A stretch of DNA of 64,000 nucleotides from Sipunculus nudus (taxonomy: Eukaryota; Annelida; Sipuncula; Golfingiida; Sipunculidae). Positions 1 through 11,269 of the stretch are shown here, piece after piece. The number at the start of each line of letters is the position of its first letter. The first letter of the stretch is position 1. Location: positions 51,897,676-51,961,675 of the forward strand of contig CM049311.1 in NCBI GenBank assembly GCA_026874595.1, given 5' to 3'. A program made the translations under genes and the position numbers. A model generated the notes under the pieces. It was not told the DNA's origin. It ran no database searches and saw only the letters and a list, made by a program, of their open reading frames with translations.

Positions 1-229
1 CACGAGGTGCCCGGCCGTACGCACCACGGACTTCAATCATACTGGGGTCTCTGTGGTCTTAACCTCTCCTGACCGTGGCAGGTTTAATTACGGAAACCAA
101 ATCTGAGATCTTAGTTTTCCATCTCATCATGTCCGAGACATCCTACCCTTACAAGACATCACTGTATTTCTATGATCCCTTGGAACCCAGAATTCTGCGC
201 ACCTCTCTTTTAATAGAAGATTTCACCTA
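1..229. other. Unassigned leading sequence
   Basis: No coding region, RNA gene or repeat is recognised here before the first tandem module. Confidence 0.4.
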
Positions 230-1768
230 TATATTTTGATATGAAATTGGGATCACTACATTGAAACAAATGGCTGTAGGTTATGCGGTATTGTGCCATA
301 TATTGGCGGAAGTTCAGGAAGTGTTGTATGGTCAAAAGTAGGTCAACAAGGGCCAAATGCAAACTCGATCTGTAAAGGGTCATTATCAAGCAACACACCA
401 AAAATCAGGCCAGTATCTGCAGGCATTGTGAAAAAAAGTCCATATATGTGCATTTTTCATGAAAATTTCTGTCTTTCATGAAATTTTCTATGTTCAGGAT
501 CTGTCATATGGTGAAAAATAGGTTAACTGGGACGAAACGTGAACTCCATCTGTAAGTGGTCATTATGCGCCAACAGACCAAACATTAGGCCAGTATCTGT
601 AAGCATTGCATTGCGAAACTAGAATATTAGCAAAAGTTGATAATCATTTATAAATTTAAATTGGAGAGGTATATACCATGTTTCATAACAATCCACCAAA
701 TGCTTCCTGAGAAATAAGCTCCTAAGTTTTTTTCTATACTAAGCACTGTGACCTTGAAAAGTAGGTCAAGATCACCCATCTTTGAACTTGACCAAAATTT
801 TGAAAATATAATGCAATAGCACTGAAGAAATGAAGTTCCTTTGTTGAATACCTTTGGAGATATCCTGCACAAAAGGCCAAAATTGAAAAAATCCGATAAA
901 ATTTCATTAAAAAATCAGAAATTGCAGGTGGCGCCACCAAAATTGTGCAGCACATACAGACCATCAGTCCCAATGATCATAGTAAGTTTTGAAAAAATCC
1001 ACACAATGGTTCCTGAGATATAAACTTCTGAGTGTTTTTCTATAATCAGCTCTAAAATGTAGAAAAATGGGTCAAGGTCACCCATCTTCGAACTTGACCG
1101 AGATTTTATCGATATACATTTTCACTGATGAAATAAAATTCCAATGGAGAATCCTTTTAGAGTTATCCCGCTCACAAGGTAAAAGTTAACAGACGCGGAA
1201 CGGACGGACAGACGGACAGACACCGGACAGACAGATGGACAGACGGACAGCTTGGGTGACGACAATAGCCCATCAGCCTATGAGCTGAGGGCTAAAAACG
1301 GCTGTACATGTGTATTTGTCATGAAAATTTCTATTTTTCATGAATTTTTCTAAGTTTAGGAGCCGTAAAACGGTCAAAAGTAGGTCAACCGGGACGAAAC
1401 GCGAACTCGATACGTAACTGGTCATTATCTGCCCACACACCAAAAATCAGGCCAATATCTGCAGGCATTGCAAAAAAAAAAGTCCGTACATGTGTATTTG
1501 TCATGAAAATTTCTATTTTTCATGAAATTTTCTAAGTTTAGGAGCCGTAAAACGGTCAAAAGTAGGTCAACCGGGAGGAAACGCGAACTCGATCTGTAAC
1601 TGGTCATTATCTGCCCACACACCAAAAATCAGGCCAATATCTGCAGGCATTGCGAAAAAAAGTCCGTACAACTGTTTGATTTCGGAATGACGGAATGACG
1701 AAATGACGGAATGACGGACATGGGTTAAACTATATGCCCCGGCCACTTTGTGGCGGGGGCATAAAAAT
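230..1768. repeat. Compound tandem-repeat module (180-182 bp and about 305 bp units)
   Basis: Two nested tandem families are visible. A 180-182 bp unit containing CAAAAATCAGGCCAATATCT occurs twice on the left (phase marks near 399 and 579) and twice on the right (near 1441 and 1623). Between them lies a pair of about 305 bp units marked by CACCCATCTTCGAACTTGACC-like sequence at about 769 and 1073. A GACGGACAGACGGACAG-rich stretch (about 1197-1250) precedes GGGCTAAAAA. The right edge carries a short palindrome around GCCCCGGCCACTTTGTGGCG (about 1736-1757). No long open frame runs through it. Sequence of this style is common in bivalve genomes, which is general recollection and was not checked here. 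Confidence 0.7.
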
Positions 1769-2334
1769 AGTGCAAGATTGGGAGCGTACATGCCATCTGA
1801 CGTCACATCCTTTTTTTTAGGCTTCAATGAAAGCAAGAGAACGTCGAGATGTTTTTAAATTATGATCACCAGGACATCACCTGCTTATTATTTCGTTCCT
1901 GAAGGCCAGTTTCCTCCAAAATACGAAACATGAAAATATACAAAATACAAAAAGTTCACCCACTTGACATACCATTGTAGCTTCTGATAATTCTTTCGGG
2001 AAATAATGTCAAATTTCTTGCGGATTTATAGGAAAAGACAAATTACCCCCTTAGGACACACTCAGCGTCGTTCCCGACGGTTCATAAGACTAAAGGCGAT
2101 TTCTGGGGCATGGCCAAAGGGGAGTTGCGTTACCAGGCTGGAGTGCCACACCCTAAAATTATCACATTGATAAATGTGTAATTACGCATCAGAAACACAA
2201 AAATGTCAAGTTCTCTTGTCGGGGCGCATGTCGAGTCGGTCTTGCTATCGAAGATTAAAAAACATCACTTCCGTTTACGAAAGTACTGAACCTTTCTAGA
2301 CATGAATAAGTTATTAATAACTGATTTTTTTTTA
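1769..2334. other. Unassigned spacer
   Basis: I see nothing assignable here: no open frame of note and no clear repeat. Confidence 0.4.
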
Positions 2335-3851
2335 GCTCAGCTGACTTTCAGTCATGCTGAGCTATAGCGATCACTCTTTGTTCGTCGTCAGTCTGTCCGT
2401 CTGTCCGTTAAAAAGGCACAAATCGTGACCGCTGGACCTAGAATCATGTAACTTAAGATTCTGAGAGGTCCATGAAAAATCTCCTTGAAAACCAGAAATT
2501 AGGTCTCTGTTATCCATATCCTTTGAGCTATGGGGCTCCAAAATACCCCAAGAGTAGTAAAATTTTCATACAAAAACTTCAATATTTCATTAACTACATC
2601 ACTGATGGTCATGATTTTTGGCATACATATTGATCATAAGGTGTTGCATCAGTTCCTGCAGACTGGTGGCGCCATCTGTATTTTCGATTTTTTACGAATT
2701 TATTTCTTTATTTTTGAGACCTTTAAAAATGTGAACATCTGTTAACAGGGCACAAGTCGTATAGACTGTACATAGAATCTTTATTCTTGACACAGTGAGA
2801 GACCTATGAAAAGTCTCTTTGGAAACCAGAAACTAGGTCTCTGTTATCCATATCCTTTGAGCTATGGTGCCCCAAAGTACCCCCCGGAATAGTAAAAAAT
2901 TCCATACAAAACTTCAATATAACATTAACTACATCACTGATGGTCATGATTTTTGGCATACATTTTGATCATGAGATGTTTAATCAGTTTTTGCAGACTG
3001 GGGGCTACCTGTATTTTTCGAATTTTTACGAATTTTTTTCTCTGTTTTTAGACCTTTAAAATGTGAACATCTGTTAACAGGGCACAAATCGTAAAACTGG
3101 GCCTAGAATCTTCATTCTTGACACAGTGAGAGACTTATGAAAAGTCTACATGGAAACCTGAAATACGTACTCTGTTACCCATATCCTGTGGGGCTCCCAA
3201 TTACCCCCAGAATAATGGAAAAATTGATACAAAAACTGTAGTATCTCAATAACTACAACACGGATGGTCATGATTTTTGGCATACATATTGATCATGAGG
3301 TGTTCCAATAGTTTCTGCAGACTGGGTGCGCCACCTCTATTTTTTTCAAATTTTTACAATTTTTCTTCTCTATTTTTAAGACCATGAAAGATATGGTTAT
3401 CTGTCAACAGGGTACAAATCGTAACAACTGGCCTAGAACCTTCATTCTTGTCATGCAAGGAGGCCCATGAAAAGTGTCTGTGATAACCTGAAATTAGGTC
3501 TCTGTTACCCGTATCCTTCAAGTTATAGGACTCCGAAGTATCCCTCAGAATAATGGAAAATTTGATACAAAAGCTGAAGTATCTGAACAACTAATGCAGA
3601 GATCACCATGATTCTTTGCATGGATATTGACCATTAATTGTTTTTATTAGTTTCTGCAGACTGGTGGAGCCACCTGAATTTTTTTAAAGTTTACGCATTT
3701 TTTCTCTATTTTTGAGATATATAAATACAGACACAATCTTGGCCTGTTGGTTAATCTGTTTGATGCTTCAGTTGAATGGGTATGTAGTACTATATAATAC
3801 CATTCAGATGATAAAATTTCCTTTTGCGAATCTCTTCCCAGTCAGCTGAGC
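2335..3851. repeat. Four tandem about 330 bp units bounded by a 12-bp inverted repeat
   Basis: The block opens with GCTCAGCTGACT (2335-2346) and closes with its exact reverse complement AGTCAGCTGAGC (3840-3851). Inside are about four diverged units. The phase mark AACATCTGTTAACAGGGCAC falls at about 2731 and 3063, with weaker marks at about 2400 and 3393, giving a period of 330-332 bp. Each unit repeats a TTAGGTCTCTGTTAYCCATATC-like segment and GGTCATGATTTTTGGCATAC. The perfect end inverted repeat suggests a discrete mobile unit carrying internal tandem repeats. The transposition mechanism is not evident. Confidence 0.65.
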
Positions 3852-4200
3852 GTCATGACCCATGGGTCACTTGTTTAACATGGGGTCGCTTGGATCGCTG
3901 CAACATATTTTTACACACCTAGGGGATGCTTGTATGTTATTATACTATTATAACTCTTTCAAATTTTAAGTAACTGCCTCGTGATTTATTCACAAAATGA
4001 ACTATAATAGAGAATTAATGCATAACTTACTACAATAACTCATCATCATCGAAATGATAAAAATACCTAAATCCTTTATCACAGTATTTTTGTATAACTT
4101 ACTTATCGCAGCAGGACATGGTACCAAATTCTGGACATACCACTTTTATATTTTTCATATGGCTACAGCTGCTTACTACAAAATAATCCTATAAACAAGA
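3852..4200. other. Unassigned AT-rich spacer
   Basis: AT-rich sequence with no supported coding region or structured repeat. Confidence 0.4.
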
Positions 4201-4740
4201 CGAACAAAGGTCACGTGCTTGCTGGAAAACTCTGACCCAGATTTGAAGACGGATGACAAGAACATAACGTGAAGAAGACTAAGAGGAAGAAAATAAGCCA
4301 AATATCAAAGAGATAGACTAACTGATAAAGTGACATAAGGTTGAGACCAGATGACCTGACTTAGTAACGGAGAAGACTCAATAGTTTTATTGTTTATGTA
4401 ATTCAGGTTAATAGTTTCGGAGATATGGCAAAAATTAATAGGTTGTAGTGTTTAAACCTCAACGCCACTTAGCGGCTATTCTTTTAAAATGAAAAATTAC
4501 TTTCTAGATATTAATGCAAGACAACAGATGTATCAGTTTCAAATAGATTCCTGCAAAACTGTGGCCTGAAGAATGCTATATGTAAGACACAAGTACCAGC
4601 AAGAAGGCGAAATTGAGGACAGACATACTGATAAAATGATACAAAGTTAAGACAAGATAACGAAACCAAGTCATGAAGAAGACACAGAGGGAAAAAATGA
4701 GCCATTGTTTGTGAAGATAGGACTAATAATGACAAAGTTA
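4201..4740. repeat. Dispersed copies of the 12-13 kb about 280 bp repeat family
   Basis: Shared blocks with 12060-13140 include TCCTGCAAAACTGTGGCCTG, GAATGCTATATGTAAGACAC-like and AGAGGAAGAAAATRAGCCA-like segments. About two diverged units lie here. No intact reading frame covers them. Confidence 0.6.
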
Positions 4741-5183
4741 TGATAAAAAAAAAAACTTTAGACGTTTTTGATGACCTTGATCTTTGTTAACCAAAAAAAA
4801 TAGGCTTCCAGGACTCTTGATCTTCAATCAACCCTGAAAGTTTTAAATTTTGAACAAATTCTGAAACTCTTAATATTTACATTCACATTAAATATACCGC
4901 CTAGTTTTCATTCCATCATTACCAAATTATAATACTAACAATTATTATTATTATATTTATTATTATAATTATTATCACTAAACTGATAGAGCGCCGAATC
5001 CTTATACAGTACTCCAAGGCGCCGAACATAGAAATGGTTGACGTAGACGAATCTAAATTATTATATAAAAAATCATTTCACCAATTTGTAATATTTACTC
5101 TAACACATAAAGTACTGGTAGATATAAATCACAATTAATTGGAATTAAAAAAAAACATAGGTTCTATTATATTCGCTTCTATG
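4741..5183. other. AT-rich spacer with (ATT)n tract
   Basis: Contains an imperfect ATT/ATA microsatellite at about 4934-4975. Nothing else is recognisable. Confidence 0.45.
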
Positions 5184-5286
5184 ATTCAATGTGTTCTGTT
5201 CTAGTTTGCATGTAATTTAACGTGTTTTGTTCTGGTTTGCATATAAATTCATTATATGCAGACCAGAAAAGAGCACATTGAATAAC
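5184..5286. repeat. Imperfect inverted repeat (hairpin) with internal tandem duplication
   Basis: The left arm, starting ATTCAATGTGTTCTGTTCTA, is followed by a near-duplicate (CGTGTTTTGTTCTGGTTTGC). The right arm, ATGCAGACCAGAAAAGAGCAC then ATTGAAT, is roughly complementary to the left. This could fold into a hairpin of about 30 bp. No terminal target duplication was identified. Confidence 0.5.
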
Positions 5287-5555
5287 AGAAGCGAACTTAC
5301 CAGTACATGTAAACTCAACACCAAGCACCTGCTTGGAAACATCAAGTAATCTTACAAATCCCGACCCATCCAGCACAAAACAACAGCCACCTGGACCACA
5401 ACAACCTCAACGAACCCAGTAAACCCAGCTCAATCCAGGCTGTTTGAACGAACCAGATACCGTTGATCATTATACAGTGTGTACCGGACGAGTGAGCACA
5501 GCTAAAAGCTGTCCTTACGAAACAATCCTGGCGTTCGATATTTTAAAATCAAGCT

Positions 5556-5557
<2 letters not shown>

Positions 5558-5622
<65 letters not shown>
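5558..5622. repeat. (TA)n microsatellite
   Basis: A pure TA run of about 65 bp. Confidence 0.95.
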
Positions 5623-5623
<1 letters not shown>

Positions 5624-5639
5624 ACATAAGACATCCTGG

Positions 5640-6330
5640 TTATAGTGCTAAAAAACCCCAAAAGATAATTGTTGGATTTGGATCAACATATAAAAATTTC
5701 TAAGAGCATGGGAAATTTTGAGGAATATTTGTAAAGAATAGTTCACTTGTGGATATGTCCCGGCCTTCCATAAGAGGGCATGTAACTTAGATGGTGTGGT
5801 GCTATAAGTATTCATAAGTATGCAAATGACAGAAGAAAGTTAGAAACAATCATTTGTTTGTTTCCTGATTAAAGTGTACTAGAATTAATTGTGAGCTGAA
5901 GGGATTTATAATTCGAAGGAGGAGGGATTATAAATACGTTTTTGGGAAAAAGTGGTACATTTTACCATAAAAATTTGCATATATTTGCATACAGCATAAT
6001 AAGTTAACTATTTAATGTAACAAAACTGCGCTTGCAGGAAAATATTTTGATTTGCTTCATTTTAGTGTTTATTTTAATATTTTATGTTTAAAATCAACAA
6101 AGTTATAGCCATTTAATTAAACATCAGAATTATTTGATGATAATCACACGGTGCTATGGAAACACAAGTTTGAAGCATTTTCAAAATTCTAGGAGCATCG
6201 AACATTGTGAAGAATATCTGTAAGGAATTGTTCATTTTTGGATATGTCCCGGCCTTTCTTAAGAAGGCATGTAACTTATATGGTATGGTATGGTGCAAAT
6301 TCACAAATATGCAAATGTTAGAAGAAAGTT
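5640..6330. repeat. Dispersed repeat, copies also at 9835-10210 and 10490-11220
   Basis: Shared landmarks in the same order are TTGGATTTGGRTCAACATATA, a GGCCTTYCWTAAGAGGGCATG-like segment, CACAAAACTGCGCTTGCAGG-like sequence and TAGCCATTTAWTTAAACATC. A second partial restart of the unit begins near 6165. No coding frame is preserved, so this reads as an old non-autonomous repeat. Confidence 0.65.
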
Positions 6331-6346
6331 AGAAACAATCTCCTCT

Positions 6347-6371
6347 CCCCCCCCCCCCCCCCCCCCCCCCC
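6347..6371. repeat. Poly-C tract
   Basis: 25 consecutive C. Confidence 0.9.
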
Positions 6372-6846
6372 GTATAAATGATGTCTCACTCAATAATTCA
6401 CATATTTTCCTTTTCTCTACGTGTTATCATTATTGTCATCATTTATATATTTTAATTGAAACGTTTAATTGTTTAATTACATTATGGTGATGACAAACAA
6501 TTGTAAAACCATCTCTAGCACAATGTAGTCAACTAACAGTTTAAACAGATATACCTACGCATATGACTCTTTATAAAAAATATGCATTTAACATTTGTGA
6601 GTTACCAGCACGGTTATAAAATTCAGGAGTTATTAGTAATTTACAAGGTGAGACACTCCTTCCTTTTTTCTCATGTATATAATCAATGCCTGTTTTTTCT
6701 CTGCAATTTTTCTTTCGAACGATTCTGTGCTTTTCACACAATTCAAAAATGTGCCAGGGCCGGGATCACCTGAAAATTTCGATTTCTGTATTCCAAATAT
6801 TTATAAATTAATAATAACATAATAACCGGTTCATGGTTTCCAACAC
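6372..6846. other. Unassigned spacer
   Basis: No supported feature. Confidence 0.4.
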
Positions 6847-6859
6847 CAGGGGCGTAGCC

Positions 6860-6875
6860 GGGGGGGGGGGGGGGG
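6860..6875. repeat. Poly-G tract
   Basis: 16 consecutive G immediately inside the hAT-like left terminus. Confidence 0.9.
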
Positions 6876-6980
6876 CGCATGGAGCGCAATGGCATATTTA
6901 CGCTTATAACTTGCATAATATTATCTTTAAAATGAAATGCTCGGAGTGAAAAAAAACTGGTATGTTAAAGTCATATGTTA

Positions 6981-7296
6981 GGCCAAAAAATAAGGTTTGG
7001 TGCTTAGGCACCTTTTTCCGGAAATCAGCACGGCCGGACGATATTTTTTTTTTTTTTTTTTACCTTTTATGTATTTTTTGATAAAAATGTCATATGGTCA
7101 GGCAAGAGCTTGAAAATAACAGAAATTTTGGCTAAACAGGTAAAAGCATTATGTAACAAAGGAAATCTTATCAAAATTCTATTATTTTATCTTCTTGAAA
7201 GATGAAAATCAAAATTAAACATTTTGATGTGGGGAGAAAAATTGACGCGGGCGGTGACTGAGAACCATTACCTTTTATTATTTTTTTTTTTTTGCC
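6981..7296. mobile_element. Harbinger/Tourist-type MITE, copy 1
   Basis: The left end is GGCCAAAAAATAAGG and the right end CCTTTTATTAT...TTTTGCC. The element is flanked by TTA at 6978-6980 and again at 7297-7299, the 3-bp TWA target duplication typical of PIF/Harbinger. The inner terminal repeat resembles GGTATGGTTCTCAGGCAC, seen more clearly in the copy at 61291. The element is 316 bp and non-coding. Two related copies exist in this window. Confidence 0.72.
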
Positions 7297-7339
7297 TTAA
7301 ACTTTGCATTTAACCGTGGTCTCGACAGTACACAAGACT

Positions 7340-7375
7340 CCTAAGAGCACAGATCGCGAGTTCGAGTACCGGTAT
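7340..7375 (+). other. tRNA-like B-box segment (possible SINE remnant)
   Basis: GATCGCGAGTTCGAGTACC resembles a Pol III box B / T-arm (consensus GGTTCGANNCC). No complete tRNA cloverleaf or clear box A could be built. A similar segment occurs near 41636-41655. Confidence 0.25.
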
Positions 7376-7671
7376 CACCAGAGGAGTTGTGAGATTATTC
7401 ATGGTCGACCCCAACCAGGGTCTTGTGCTCTGCAGTTTTTCTGCAGCTGTTCATTAATATCCTCATCCTCAACTAATGAATTTGAAAGTAATAAACTGCA
7501 GATAACTTAAATAAAATCTAATTGCTAATTAATAAAAGGAAATATAAAAACGAAAATTAATCACGAAAATTGGGAAATTAGATGAAAGGAGAGACATTGC
7601 AGTTCAGCGGGGGCCGCGCGCCGAAGGCGCCCCCTCCAGATCCGCCACTGATAACAAAGGCCATTTAATGC

Positions 7672-7694
7672 ATATATATATATATATATATATA
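7672..7694. repeat. (TA)n microsatellite
   Basis: Short pure TA tract. Confidence 0.9.
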
Positions 7695-7851
7695 TTAGTA
7701 TTAGCTTAAGTGAAATTCCGAAAGGGCGGCGAGGACTGGATGCGACCGTTGGGGGGGGAGGGGCATGGCCCCTGTGGCTCCCCCTGGCTACGCCCCTGTA
7801 TTATGCCATCCCTTTTCAGCTGGCGGGCCTGTTTGAATATGTATTGCTTTG

Positions 7852-8259
7852 GCTTTGTCAAATCTTCATTTATGAGGATGTCTCTGACTTGGCCCTTTGC
7901 GATTTCAAATTCGCATTAGTTTTATATAATTTTGCTTTCGAACGGTATGAAAGTAATTTAACTAGAACTGGCCTAGGTTTTTCATCTGTTCTTTGGCGAC
8001 CAAGTCTGTGCGACCTTCAAATGTCCTTAAGCGATAATTCAACAAATGAAGTTCCTTGGCCATATCAGTTATCATGGTGTCTGTGTACTCCTCTTTATTC
8101 TCTGTACAGCTGTTCGATATTCTCAGGGACGTGCGTCGAAAGTATTGTTGCTGATCGTCAAATTGTTCCTGCAGACTATCTACTTCACTATTTATGGACT
8201 GTAGTTGCTTTTCGAAATTACATATTTTTTTATCCTTTGTTTGTTTCCCGAGTAATGTG
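7852..8259 (-). pseudogene. L1-like LINE ORF1 protein fragment (coiled coil plus RNA-binding domain), frameshifted
   Basis: Read on the minus strand, three consecutive frames line up as one protein. From about 8259 there is a heptad-rich segment with QLQSINSEVDSLQEQFDDQ followed by RRTSLRISN. A shifted frame follows with RSHRLGR...EKPRPVLVKLLSYRSKAKLYKTN and ANLK. Near 7890-7852 another frame gives ILINEDLTK. This order (coiled coil, RR-N/S-LRI, RxHRxG, RPxxVKxxSYxxK, INEDLT) is that of L1-type ORF1 proteins, which bind RNA as trimers. At least two frameshifts separate the parts and the N-terminus is missing. The fragment lies between hAT-like ends at 7798 and 8262. The larger plus-strand open frame over it is spurious. 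Confidence 0.75.
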
Positions 8260-8261
8260 TA

Positions 8262-8291
8262 CAGTGGCAGATCCAGTAATTCGAGAACGGG

Positions 8292-8322
<31 letters not shown>
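8262..8322. mobile_element. hAT-like left terminus followed by poly-G
   Basis: CAGTGGCAGATCCAG starts at 8262 and resembles the hAT-type CAGTGGCGGATCC end. A 29-base G run (8294-8322) follows. No matching right end was found nearby. Confidence 0.35.
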
Positions 8323-8323
<1 letters not shown>

Positions 8324-8474
8324 TAATACTGGGTTTGCTGTTGTTGGCTATTATGAAAACTAAAATATTAAAATGTGCATCTAATTTGTTTTGTAAACCT
8401 AATACTGGGTTAGCTGTTGATGGCTATTATGAAAACTAAAATATTAAAATATGCATCTAATTTGTTTTGTAAAC
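8323..8474. repeat. 76-bp direct tandem duplication
   Basis: Two near-identical 76-bp units contain CTAATACTGGGTT and ATGAAAACTAAAATATTAAA. They are followed by (TA)n at 8478-8525. Confidence 0.85.

Positions 8475-8477
<3 letters not shown>

Positions 8478-8525
<48 letters not shown>
8478..8525. repeat. (TA)n microsatellite
   Basis: Pure TA tract of about 48 bp. Confidence 0.95.
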
Positions 8526-8528
<3 letters not shown>

Positions 8529-9834
8529 CAATGCGTTATATATTTTTGAGTTTATGAAAATTAAAATATTTGTTTTTATTAAAGTAAATGAATCATTGTT
8601 TCTATTTTCATAAATAAAACTATTTTTTTGCATTTTGCTCTAAGAACTATTCCATGGACGGTTTCTTTTGTATATAAATGTGATATTGTTGATCAGTTTC
8701 TCATGTCACATGGTACATATGTAGGTGATATTTGTCAAGCATAGTCGACCGTGTGCGACTATACGCTGTTCCGAAAGATGTTCCGAACGCTGTTCCGAAA
8801 GATTTTTGTCCACAGCACCATACATATAATGGATCTATATATTAATAGCGTAACGCGATTTGTGTCATTTTACGTTCTTTGTGCGTTCGGGCCTGGTAAC
8901 ACATCGCCCATAGAGTGTGCGATGCCGGGACCGAGCTTTTCCGGGGGGGGGGGGGGGGGGCTCTTTGTGGGGTTTTCGTGCATTTCGCAGACACTGGCCG
9001 GTTTCAATCCCCATTGGATATCCCTTCTCAAAAGGCAACCTTGGCGCAGGGATAAGGTCTATTGTGCACAATTAATCCCTTCATAGGCGAGATCTCGCAT
9101 TAGGAAAATGCTCAAAAGGGTGATCTTAAAAAGAATCATATTTACCCGAACGGTGGTGTCTCAGCTTTCAAAAAAGGAATGGTCTTTGGGTGTGCGTGTT
9201 ATTAAAAAAAAATTCAGCCATTAATTGGACAACATACTATAATGCTACCACGAGATTTTGCAAAGCGGGATTGCCCTACCATGTGAGTGCTAAGTTTCTG
9301 TGTGATAATTGGAATGCAATTATCGAGAACACGTCTCAGCATTACTGTACTACCATGCAAGATTACAGGTTCCTTTACATGCGGATTGACGGGTTAGGAG
9401 GGCAACTTCATATGGCGATGTTCAACCCAATATATTTTCATATAAAAATTATTTCTTTATCTTATCAACTTCTTCATCTCCGAAAAATTCTCCGGCCAAA
9501 TTCTTGGCTTCAATACGATGTTTTGCATTACACCATATATTTAATGGATCTATATATCAAATGCGTACCACGATTTGTGTGATTTTCCATATGTCCTCTG
9601 ATACCACCTCACCGACTGTCCTGATTTTTGATATACATATGCTCCGGGATTGTCCAAAGACATTCCACCATTCGTAGCGGAAGGCATTCGTCCAAGTCAT
9701 CCAGACACAGAACAAGGTCAACTCAAATGTCGTCTTCAAAGAGATGTTATGACGGTAGCATTATAAAACCACGACTTTCAACTATGTAAGACAATTTCAC
9801 ATCAGAACTTACTGCTCGTCCCAAACAGTGCTTG
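8526..9834. other. Unassigned spacer with a repeated 60-bp motif
   Basis: A segment with TTAATGGATCTATATAT and CACGATTTGTGTGATTTTCC-like sequence occurs near 9527-9589 and, diverged, near 8815-8875. A poly-G run sits at 8943-8960. A 130-codon open frame from 9190 shows no recognisable domain and I do not call it a gene. Confidence 0.4.
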
Positions 9835-11220
9835 CTAGTAATATGTTAATTATTCAATGTCACAAAACTGCGCTTTCAAGAAAATATTTTAATTTGCAAC
9901 AATTAAATGTTCATTTCAGAATTTTTTGTTTAGAATCAACATAGGTATAGCCATTTATTTAAACATCAGAATTACTGAATAATAAACACAGGTTGCCATT
10001 GAAATCAACACTTTTGATGCATATTGTTCAATTGCCAGTTGAGTACACAGCAGATTTTGATTCAGCACCTTTCATTGCCAATGAAAAGTGTATGCCATGC
10101 ATTGACATGATTAATTTTTGTGAAAATGACCCAGTCTAATAATTAGGAACATCAAATGTCTCAAGCAAATATAACAAGGCCCTGTGTCCAGTTGCCCAAA
10201 TGGATTGAAACTCATTGCTTAAGCTCAACATGACTGAAAGTCAGTGTAGCCTACAATGTATACTAGAAATATTATTAAGTTCCAACAATTTCCCGGTACC
10301 TCATGGATTCATAACGTTTTACATTTATTATGCAATTATGCTTAACTCTGTGGGAAAAGAAAAGACACTTGCAATCAATTGTTTCTTTAAATTAGCTACA
10401 AAATATACGTTCAAACTGATCATAATTGACAGGATGTTTTCTGTTAAATTATGCAAATCTATGCAAAATATGTACATATTTTAATAATAAAAATGAAAAA
10501 AAAGCCCGAAAGATAAATTTTGGATTTGGGTCAACATATAAAACAATGTTGAAGCATTTGACATTGTTAGGAACATTTGAAAGGATTTGTTCACTTGTCG
10601 ATATGATCTGGCCTTTCTTAAAAGGGCATGTAACTTATAGATGGTATAGTGTTATTAATATTCATAAGTATGCAAATGTGAGTCAGTGAGTAACGTCTGT
10701 TACCCGATTAATGTGTACTTTTACCAGAATAAATTGTAAGCTGAAGAAATTTATATTTTGAAGGAAGAAATGATTTAAAGATAAGTGGTAACTTTTACCA
10801 TAAAATTTTCATACATTTACATACTGCATTATAGGTAAATCATGCAATGTCACAAAACTGCGCTTGCAGGATAATATTTTGATTTGCTACATTTTGGTGT
10901 TTAATTCAGTAATTTATGTTTAAAAACAACAAAGATGTAGCCATTTATTTAAACATCAGAAATACTGAATAATAATCACAAGTTCCCAAAGAGACCAACA
11001 ATTTTAAAGCATTCTGGTCAATTTGCCAAATGGGCATACAAAATATTCTGATTCAGCACATCTTCATTGCCCCTGAATAAACTATATGCCATGCATTAAC
11101 ACGGTCGATTTGCCTTCAGGGTCAAGAGTTTTGTGAAAATGACCCTGTCAAGTGGGAGCATCAAATATCTCCAGCTTTTATAACAAGGCCCTGTGTGCAG
11201 TTGCCCAAATCCAAGATAAT
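9835..11220. repeat. Two further copies of the 5.6 kb dispersed repeat
   Basis: Copy one is about 9835-10210 and copy two about 10490-11220. Both contain CACAAAACTGCGCTTKCARG, GCCATTTATTTAAACATCAG and, at the right edge, ACAAGGCCCTGTGT followed by CAGTTGCCCAAAT. The order is conserved, so these are direct copies of one family. No coding capacity remains. Confidence 0.65.
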
Positions 11221-11269
11221 GCCATTTGTTAGCCTGGGGGCATCCTAGACCGATTTAGACAAACTTCCT

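Larger units (their letters stand above)
6847..7798. mobile_element. hAT-like termini enclosing a composite MITE region
   Basis: CAGGGGCGTAGCC at the left end is the exact reverse complement of GGCTACGCCCCTG at 7786-7798, a 13-bp terminal inverted repeat of the CAGGG...CCCTG kind used by hAT elements. The 8-bp flanks (TCCAACAC and TATTATGC) do not match, so the two ends may belong to different copies. Inside are a Harbinger-type MITE, a short tRNA-like B-box sequence, a second hAT-like right end (CCAGATCCGCCACTG, ending 7650) and a (TA)n tract. No transposase frame is present. Confidence 0.5.

Noticed and set aside
5444-5629. Open frames ending in Ile-Tyr repeats over (TA)n, also at 45207, 48795, 48866 and 62980
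   Set aside because: They are translations of microsatellite.
7844-8326. 160-codon plus-strand open frame
   Set aside because: It lies antisense to an L1-like ORF1 fragment and ends in a poly-G run (polyglycine).
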